DNA from: Pseudomonadota bacterium
GTDB lineage: Bacteria > Desulfobacterota > S145-22
Assembly (NCBI GenBank): GCA_015493505.1
Contig: WGDA01000145.1
Coordinates: 1-36,928, forward strand
DNA: 36,928 nucleotides
Direction of reading: 5' to 3'
Of the stretch, positions 31,900-36,928 are shown piece after piece. The stretch's first letter is position 1. Each line of letters starts with the position of its first letter. The notes below the pieces were generated by a model. The model did no database searches, was not told the origin of the DNA, and saw only the letters and a program-made list of their open reading frames with translations. Both the position numbers and the translations under genes were made by a program.

Positions 31900-33090
31900 T
31901 CACAGATTTCCCCGTGTTTTTTCGACGGCAATCCGCGCCGCCTCGTCGATTGATACGGTTCTGTCACAATATTCCACACCGTATTTCCTGAGAATCTTGA
32001 AACCTTCCTCCTCCCAGGCGCCCGGAATTCTGAAGACGGCCAGGGTCTCGGAGGGAACTCTTCCCGATTCCAGAATACCCTTGATGACGCCACGGGCCAT
32101 GAGGTCCACCCGGGTATTGCTGACGATATTCATGATCACGGCGAGTTTCTCCACCCCCGGTTTTGAAAGGATTAGCTTGGTCAGTTCCTTGGTTTTCAGG
32201 ACGGAAGGATTGCCGCCAATCTCACAGTAGTTGGCGGGCCGCCCCTCATGCCGCAGCACGGCGTCAAACGCGGTCAGGGACGCGCCACCGCCCCCGATGA
32301 TAAGCCCCAGGTCCCCATCGAAAGCGATAAGCCTGCCCGCGACTCCGCGCTGATCAAGCCGGTCAATCTCCGCCGCCTTTTTTTCAAAATCCCCCTTTTC
32401 GGAGTGCCCCTTTTGCTGTTTCGACTTTTGGGACAGGCTGGCAAGAGTGGCATGCCTGAAGAGGGCGTCATCGTCCAGTTCCATGTGGCAATCCAGGGCG
32501 ATGACCTTTCCGTCCGCCGTCTGTGCCAGCGGGTTGATTTCGGCAATCGTGGCATCGTATCGCGTGAAAATAGCGGTTAGACGGGAAAGGGTGGCAGAGA
32601 GCCTGAGCAGAAGCCTTCCGCGTATCCCGCACTGGGAAATCATCTCCCGCGCCCTAAATTCCGGCAAGCCGGTTGAGGCCGGGAAGTGTCTTTTGAGGAC
32701 CGCGTTCGGGTTTTTTTTCGATGTTTCTTCGACTTCTATCCCGCCTTCCGTGGAAAAGATGGCGATGGGTTTCTTGGCCACCGTGTCAACCGTGATCCCC
32801 AGATAGAATTCCCGCGTGGTTTCCACGCGTTCCTCGATTAGCACGCTCTCAACGGGATGCCCGCGGACCTCACTGCTTAGCAGGCGCTGAAGGTGTGCCT
32901 CCGCTTCCTGTCGTGTCTGGACCTCGACGACCCCTCCCGCCTTCTGCCGGCCCCCGATGGGAACCTGCGCCTTTAAAACGGCTGGAAGCGGGAAAGAGGC
33001 ATGGCTCAAGTCAGAGACGAGAACGCTTGAAGGAATGGGAATGCCATTTTTAACCAGGATCTCCTTGGACTTATATTCAAGCAGCCGCAT
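31900..33090 (-). CDS. Succinyl-CoA synthetase beta-like subunit (ATP-grasp)
   Basis: ATP-grasp CoA ligase subunit of 396 residues, SucC/MtkA family. MRLLEYKSKEILVKNGIPIP is the canonical N-terminus, VPIGGRQKAGGV the nucleotide-binding loop, STEGGIEVEE and AEINPLAQTADG conserved; LIIGGGGASLTAFD and YCEIGGNPS are CoA-side loops. A charged insertion (SKQQKGHSEKGDFEKK) precedes the LIAFDGDLG segment and is absent from E. coli SucC. ATG 33090 is chosen because GGAAGGG lies 6 bases upstream; ATG 33093 immediately before it is equally in frame. First gene of the ten-gene operon. Confidence 0.9.
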   Translation of the reverse strand: MRLLEYKSKEILVKNGIPIPSSVLVSDLSHASFPLPAVLKAQVPIGGRQKAGGVVEVQTRQEAEAHLQRLLSSEVRGHPVESVLIEERVETTREFYLGITVDTVAKKPIAIFSTEGGIEVEETSKKNPNAVLKRHFPASTGLPEFRAREMISQCGIRGRLLLRLSATLSRLTAIFTRYDATIAEINPLAQTADGKVIALDCHMELDDDALFRHATLASLSQKSKQQKGHSEKGDFEKKAAEIDRLDQRGVAGRLIAFDGDLGLIIGGGGASLTAFDAVLRHEGRPANYCEIGGNPSVLKTKELTKLILSKPGVEKLAVIMNIVSNTRVDLMARGVIKGILESGRVPSETLAVFRIPGAWEEEGFKILRKYGVEYCDRTVSIDEAARIAVEKTRGNL

Positions 33091-33109
33091 CATGTTCCCT
33101 TCCATGTAA

Positions 33110-33133
33110 TTGTATATTGTCGACAATATACAA
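33110..33133. promoter_or_regulatory. Perfect 24-bp palindromic operator, probable GntR/FCD binding site
   Basis: TTGTATATTGTC (33110-33121) and GACAATATACAA (33122-33133) are exact reverse complements. The centre reads ATTGTCGACAAT, similar in style to TTGTATACAA-like sites of FCD-type GntR regulators. It covers the -10 box of the operon promoter, so repression is expected when bound. The matching regulator is probably the gene at 27728-28465 inside the same operon. Confidence 0.8.
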
Positions 33134-33151
33134 ACCAATCAAGTTTGTCAA
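33123..33151 (-). promoter_or_regulatory. Promoter of the catabolic operon
   Basis: On the minus strand TTGACA (33151-33146), 17-base spacer, TATTGT (33128-33123). The -35 is perfect and the -10 matches 4 of 6; transcription would start inside or at the edge of the palindrome, about 20-25 bases before the first start codon. Confidence 0.65.
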
Positions 33152-33270
33152 GGGGAAAAGCCCAACCCCGCGTCTCAGGCCACCATGGGTGCCTATGCCT
33201 TGACATCCATCCCCCCGGAGTGATAGGCAGGGGCGGAAAAGGAAATCGAAGGGAACGGGACAAGAAAAAT

Positions 33271-34635
33271 ATGCATCCACTGTACGGGGATCTGAAAGAG
33301 ATATTCACGGCGGCCATTCGCGCCGTTGACCCTTACCGGGCGGTTAAAACGGCGATGACATTCGACGGAGCGACGCTCACAATCAGGAAAGGGGTCTTTC
33401 AGGCCCTCTATCCAGGTAAATATCAAGCCCTTACACACGATTTCTCAAAGGGAGCACTCTTTGTCGTAGGCGCCGGAAAGGCGGCGTCAAAAATGGCCCT
33501 CGCCACGGAAGAAATCTTTGGAGAGACCATAACGGAAGGGGTTATCGTCACCAAATACGGGTACACTGCCCCATTGAAGAAGATCCGCCAGATTGAGGCG
33601 GGACACCCGGTGCCGGATCAGCAGGGACTTGAAGGCGCGAAAGAGATCGAAACCCTGCTGCGGGAATCCGGCCCCGACGATCTCGTGCTGGTCCTGATTT
33701 CCGGAGGTGGATCCGCCCTGCTTGTCTCGCCCGCTGAAGGGCTTTCTCTGGAAGACAAACAGAAGGTCACCAGCCTTCTCCTCTCTTCCGGGGCCACCAT
33801 CCAGGAAATGAACGCGGTCAGAAAACACCTGTCCAGAATCAAGGGGGGACGCCTGGCAAAGATGGCCGCACCCGCCCGCGTGGTCACCCTGATCCTTTCA
33901 GACGTCATCGGCGACGACCTTTCTTCCATCGCCTCCGGGCCGACCGCCCCGGATGACACCTCTTATCAAGACGCCCTGGATATTCTTTCCTCTTACGATC
34001 TGACAGATCAGGTGCCGCCGGACGTCCTGACGCACCTTCGGAAAGGAGCTGAGGGACAGCTTGAAGAAACACCGGCCAGCCAGGATCCCCTGTTCGACAA
34101 AGTCTTCTACCGCTTTATCGGTTCGAACCAGATCGCCCTGGACGCCGCCGCGGGCAAGGCAAGGGAGTTGGGATATCAGCCCCTGATCCTCACCCATGGC
34201 GCCTGCGGGGAGGCGCGCGAGATTGCCAAATATTTCGCGGCAATTGCCAAGCAACTGGTTTCCTCTGAACAGCCCATCACGCCACCCGCCTGTATCCTCT
34301 CGGGGGGAGAGCCGACGGTGACGTTAAGGGGAAACGGAAAGGGAGGCAGAAACCAGGAATTCGCCCTCGCGGCCGGGTTTGAGATCGAGAGGATCGAGGA
34401 CCTGGTCATCGCCAGCGTGGGAACGGACGGCACGGATGGCCCCACGGATGCCGCGGGTGGTTTCACGGATGGGAACATGATGGCCCTGGCACGAAAGAAC
34501 CACCTCGACGCGCGGAAACACCTCACGCAAAACAATGCCTATCCCTTCCTCGAACGCCTGGGTTACCTGATTAAAACGGGTCCAACAGGAACCAACGTGA
34601 TGGATATTCAGATCATTCTCTGCAAAAAATCATAA
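33271..34635 (+). CDS. Glycerate 2-kinase (MOFRL / DUF4147 family)
   Basis: Kinase of 454 residues that phosphorylates D-glycerate to 2-phosphoglycerate with ATP. FVVGAGKAASKMALATEEIFG (around residue 65), EAGHPVPDQQGLEGA, LISGGGSALLVSPAEGL, VRKHLSRIKGGRLA, then the C-terminal MOFRL-type LSGGEPTVTLRGNGKGGRNQEFAL and SVGTDGTDGPTDAAGG are all present. ATG 33271 (MHPLYGDLKEI) is preferred over earlier in-frame codons because the conserved fold starts there and GGGAACGGGA precedes it. It is divergent from the catabolic operon, 180 bases away. Its product fits assimilation of glyoxylate-derived glycerate, which would suit a malyl-CoA-type cleavage; this is inference. Confidence 0.92.
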   Translation: MHPLYGDLKEIFTAAIRAVDPYRAVKTAMTFDGATLTIRKGVFQALYPGKYQALTHDFSKGALFVVGAGKAASKMALATEEIFGETITEGVIVTKYGYTAPLKKIRQIEAGHPVPDQQGLEGAKEIETLLRESGPDDLVLVLISGGGSALLVSPAEGLSLEDKQKVTSLLLSSGATIQEMNAVRKHLSRIKGGRLAKMAAPARVVTLILSDVIGDDLSSIASGPTAPDDTSYQDALDILSSYDLTDQVPPDVLTHLRKGAEGQLEETPASQDPLFDKVFYRFIGSNQIALDAAAGKARELGYQPLILTHGACGEAREIAKYFAAIAKQLVSSEQPITPPACILSGGEPTVTLRGNGKGGRNQEFALAAGFEIERIEDLVIASVGTDGTDGPTDAAGGFTDGNMMALARKNHLDARKHLTQNNAYPFLERLGYLIKTGPTGTNVMDIQIILCKKS

Positions 34636-34675
34636 ACCACGTCTGATGTAACAAGCTTACGGGAGAAAATACTTC

Positions 34676-35044
34676 ATGTATGAAATAAAAATAGTCCGTT
34701 TCTTCTCAGCGGCGCATTTTCTGAAGGATTACAACGGAAAATGCGAGGCGCTTCACGGGCATAACTGGAAGGTGGAGGTGATGGTGCGCCGGGAAGACCT
34801 CGGTGAAGGCAACATGGCCTTCGACTTTTCCAGGCTGAAACGACTCACCGACGAGGTCCTGGACACCCTGGACCACAAAAACCTGAACGCGCTTCCCGCT
34901 TTTCAGGACCAGAACCCCTCATCGGAAACCATCGCCCGGTACATTTTTCACGCCTTGGAAGAACGCCTCGAAGGGGAGCCCGTTACCGTTTATCGCGTCA
35001 ACGCGTGGGAATCACGGGACTCCTGCGCGGGGTACATGAAATGA
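34676..35044 (+). CDS. queD: 6-pyruvoyl-tetrahydropterin synthase family protein (QueD / PTPS-I/III type)
   Basis: Zn-dependent pterin enzyme of 122 residues acting on dihydroneopterin triphosphate. Zn ligands are His14 (AAHFL), His27 and His29 (HGH). The catalytic motif is Cys23-Glu24-x-x-HGH, which combines the QueD-type C-x3-HGH with the PTPS-III-type E-x2-HGH. In COG0720 this combined motif has been linked to proteins able to make both the 7-deazaguanine precursor 6-carboxytetrahydropterin and 6-hydroxymethyldihydropterin for folate. Its stop overlaps the start of FolE2, which makes its substrate. A GGGAG ribosome site lies upstream. Confidence 0.92.
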   Translation: MYEIKIVRFFSAAHFLKDYNGKCEALHGHNWKVEVMVRREDLGEGNMAFDFSRLKRLTDEVLDTLDHKNLNALPAFQDQNPSSETIARYIFHALEERLEGEPVTVYRVNAWESRDSCAGYMK

Positions 35045-35871
35045 ACCGGACTCCATCCGAGGGAAACATCCTCCAGAAAGGGTTGGTGGACATCCAGAAC
35101 CTTCCGGATGACAGGAATATTCGCATCAAGAAGGTCGGCGTCAAGAACATTCGTTACCCCATTACCGTAAGAGACAAGAAAAACGGCATCCAGCATACGG
35201 TCGCGAGCGTGAACATGTACGTGGACCTCCCCCAGCACTTCAAGGGAACGCACATGAGCCGCTTCGTGGAAATCCTGAATACCTACCGGGGGGATATCGC
35301 GATCAGGAACTTCTCCAGAATCCTTGACGACATGAAGAAAACCCTGGACGCCAAGAGCGCCCACCTGGAGATTGAGTTCCCCTACTTCATCGAAAAGGAA
35401 GCCCCCGTTACCCATTCCAGGGGACTGATGGAATACATCTGCCGCTTCTGCGGCTCCAGCAACGAGGTCGAGGATTTCTACGTGGGAATCGTCGTTCCCG
35501 TAACCACCCTCTGCCCCTGTTCCCGGGAGATTTCCGATCGGGGGGCCCACAACCAGCGCAGCATCGTGACCGTCAACCTTCGATTCAGGAAATTCTTCTG
35601 GATCGAGGATGTGATCGACCTCGTGGAAAAATCGGCCAGTTGTGACGTTTACTCCATCCTGAAGCGCCCGGATGAGAAATTCGTTACGGAAAAGGCCTAT
35701 GACAACCCCATGTTCGTGGAAGACATTGTGCGGGAAATCGCTTCAAAGCTTGAACGGGATGACAACATCACCTGGTTCACGGTAGAGGCGGAAAACTTCG
35801 AGAGCATCCATAACCACAGCGCCTACGCCTTTGTGGAGAAGTCAGACAGCCGTTTCAACAAATCCCTTTAA
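35041..35871 (+). CDS. folE2: GTP cyclohydrolase FolE2 (GCYH-IB)
   Basis: Converts GTP to 7,8-dihydroneopterin triphosphate, the first step of folate and queuosine synthesis. The 276 residues are close to the usual family length (250-300). The metal-binding region VVPVTTLCPCSREISDRGAHNQRS contains the conserved Cys and His, and the C-terminal ENFESIHNHSAYA carries the further Glu/His motif. The start at 35041 overlaps the queD stop (ATGA), giving translational coupling. FolE2 works with metals other than zinc and is common where zinc is limiting; no Zur site is evident here. Its last 30 bases overlap the end of the converging helicase gene. Confidence 0.94.
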   Translation: MNRTPSEGNILQKGLVDIQNLPDDRNIRIKKVGVKNIRYPITVRDKKNGIQHTVASVNMYVDLPQHFKGTHMSRFVEILNTYRGDIAIRNFSRILDDMKKTLDAKSAHLEIEFPYFIEKEAPVTHSRGLMEYICRFCGSSNEVEDFYVGIVVPVTTLCPCSREISDRGAHNQRSIVTVNLRFRKFFWIEDVIDLVEKSASCDVYSILKRPDEKFVTEKAYDNPMFVEDIVREIASKLERDDNITWFTVEAENFESIHNHSAYAFVEKSDSRFNKSL

Positions 35872-36928
35872 CTCTTCGAGAGAATGCAGGATCCTGGCGG
35901 GGGGGAGGCTCTTCAGGAAGAGCTTTCCGTAGGAACGCTTATATATCCGGCTGTCCAGGATGGCGAGAATCCCCCGGTCCTGCTTGTGGCGCATCAGGCG
36001 GCCCAACCCCTGCTTGAGAGAGATGACGGCGCGGGGGATCTGGTAGTGAAAGAAGGGGTTTTCTCCCCGCTCTTCCATCGCCTTCATGCGGGCCATTTCC
36101 AGCGGGTCATCCGGGGCAAAGAACGGGAGTTTGTCGATAATCACCGCTGTCAGGGAGCTCCCCGGCACGTCCACCCCTTCCCAGAAGCTCGCCGTGGCGA
36201 AAAGCACGCTCTGCTCATCCGATTTAAAGGCCTTCAAAAGCTCGGACCTTGGTTGATCTCCCTGGAGAAAAACAGACATGGGCAGCGTCTTCCGTATCCG
36301 CTCATAGACCCGCCGCATCTGCCTGTAACTGGTAAAGAGCGCCAGGGTCCGACCCCCATTCAGAATAATGATATCCCGCACCAGGCCAGGCAATGCCGCG
36401 TCATACTCCTTCGTGCCGGGTATCGGCATGGATTTTGGGATGAATATCCGAACACGGGTTTCATAATCAAAGGGAGACGGAAGGGCCAGGGTACGCGCCG
36501 AATCGGTGGCGCCCAGCCGATCCTGAATAAAGGAAAAACTGCCCGCCGCGGAGAGCGTGGCGGAGGTAAAGATGGTAAAACGAACCTGCGAAAAAAGGGC
36601 GTTCCGCATTATCTCGCCCACCTCGATTGGAGAGGCGTGAAGGACCGCCCCTTTTTTCCTTTTTTCTCCCCAGTAGACGAAATCCGGGTCCGGAGGTCCC
36701 AGAAAAATCTCGAGGTGGTCCTTGATCTCCGCCAGCCTTTTGAGGAAGGCCTCTCCCTCCTCTGAAGGCTCTTTTACCTGCCGTTCCCGGACCTTCAGGA
36801 GGAGATGTCCCAGGTCTTCCCGGATCTGTTCTCCGGTTTCGCGGCACTCCCCGTCAAGCTGTTCAGGTTTCAGGGGAAACCGCTCCGTCTCGGGATTCAG
36901 GAAGGAGAAAAACCGCGCCGCCCGCCGC
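35842..36928 (-). CDS. dinG: DinG-type ATP-dependent helicase, C-terminal part (5' end beyond window)
   Basis: The reading frame stays open to the right edge, so the visible 361 codons are the C-terminal part of a longer (typically 650-900 residue) XPD/DinG superfamily-2 helicase. FTIFTSATLS is helicase motif III-like; ALFTSYRQMRRVYERI, LFATASFWEGVDVPG (motif V) and QGLGRLMRHKQDRGILAILD (motif VI, with the Arg finger) are typical of DinG. PFDYETRVRIFIP is also diagnostic. The Walker A region and any Fe-S cysteines lie outside the window. Its 3' end overlaps FolE2 by 30 bases on the opposite strand with no terminator between them. Confidence 0.92.
   Translation of the reverse strand, partial: RRAARFFSFLNPETERFPLKPEQLDGECRETGEQIREDLGHLLLKVRERQVKEPSEEGEAFLKRLAEIKDHLEIFLGPPDPDFVYWGEKRKKGAVLHASPIEVGEIMRNALFSQVRFTIFTSATLSAAGSFSFIQDRLGATDSARTLALPSPFDYETRVRIFIPKSMPIPGTKEYDAALPGLVRDIIILNGGRTLALFTSYRQMRRVYERIRKTLPMSVFLQGDQPRSELLKAFKSDEQSVLFATASFWEGVDVPGSSLTAVIIDKLPFFAPDDPLEMARMKAMEERGENPFFHYQIPRAVISLKQGLGRLMRHKQDRGILAILDSRIYKRSYGKLFLKSLPPARILHSLEELKGFVETAV

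Noticed and set aside
31890-32093. A longer alpha-like ligase subunit starting at 32093.
   Set aside because: It would overlap about 200 bases of the beta-subunit gene in another frame; the SucD fold begins at 31889.
30996-33090. Calling the SucCD-like pair plainly TCA-cycle succinyl-CoA synthetase.
   Set aside because: The neighbours (CitE-like lyase, PrpD, GntR, DapA-like) and the beta-subunit insertion favour a specialised ligase; left open because sequence alone does not settle substrate.
1-36928. CRISPR arrays, insertion sequences, prophage or integron features.
   Set aside because: No regularly spaced repeats, transposase or integrase motifs, or paired terminal repeats were seen.

Overview
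The window looks like part of a chromosome from an anaerobic or microaerophilic Desulfobacterota-type (former Deltaproteobacteria) bacterium. The taxonomy is inferred from gene content: rubrerythrin, desulfoferrodoxin, rubredoxin and a flavodiiron protein lie together, there is an in-frame UGA selenocysteine peroxiredoxin, paired branched-chain ABC transporters, and a succinate dehydrogenase/fumarate reductase module. Base composition is fairly GC-rich and even throughout. I see no insertion sequence, phage gene or CRISPR array. Almost all sequence is coding, and no gene-free stretch exceeds 300 bases.

Region 1 (1-7.7 kb, + strand) is an oxygen and peroxide defence island: rubrerythrin, superoxide reductase, ferritin, flavodoxin, a selenocysteine peroxiredoxin with a clear SECIS hairpin, a second flavodoxin, a two-subunit cytochrome bd-superfamily complex carrying a c-type haem motif, a 35-residue single-helix protein too small for routine gene calling, rubredoxin and a flavodiiron oxygen reductase. 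A bidirectional terminator closes it. Together these genes would remove superoxide, peroxide and O2 and store iron, with rubredoxin and flavodoxins as likely electron carriers.

Region 2 (7.7-14.7 kb) is mixed: histidine ammonia-lyase and an ATPase (- strand), a B12-binding radical SAM protein (-) divergent from a DJ-1/PfpI protein (+) with a consensus promoter, a zinc-ribbon/DUF3426 membrane protein (-) just downstream of tRNA-His(GTG), and a cyclodeaminase/cyclohydrolase-type folate enzyme (+).

Region 3 (14.8-23.1 kb) holds two branched-chain-amino-acid-type ABC transporters, tail to tail around a shared terminator. The left one (livG-F-H-M, +) has no binding protein. The right one (livK-H-M-G-F, -) is complete, with its own promoter and a stem-loop after livK.

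Region 4 (23.4-33.1 kb, - strand) is a compact ten-gene catabolic operon, several genes overlapping by 1-4 bases: succinyl-CoA-synthetase-like beta and alpha subunits, a CitE/malyl-CoA-lyase-like enzyme, a small ferredoxin, a MmgE/PrpD protein, a GntR/FCD regulator, a three-gene Sdh/Frd-like dehydrogenase whose membrane anchor looks like an SdhC-SdhD fusion, and a DapA-family aldolase. A perfect 24-bp palindrome overlaps the predicted -10 box. The logic (dehydrogenate, hydrate, activate with CoA, cleave) suggests degradation of a dicarboxylic acid such as methylsuccinate/mesaconate/itaconate or a C4 acid. This is the best candidate for an undescribed system in the window. The assignment is inference.

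Region 5 (33.2-36.9 kb) carries a glycerate 2-kinase divergent from that operon, then a PTPS/QueD-family enzyme overlapping GTP cyclohydrolase FolE2 (+), and a DinG-type helicase (-) running off the right edge.
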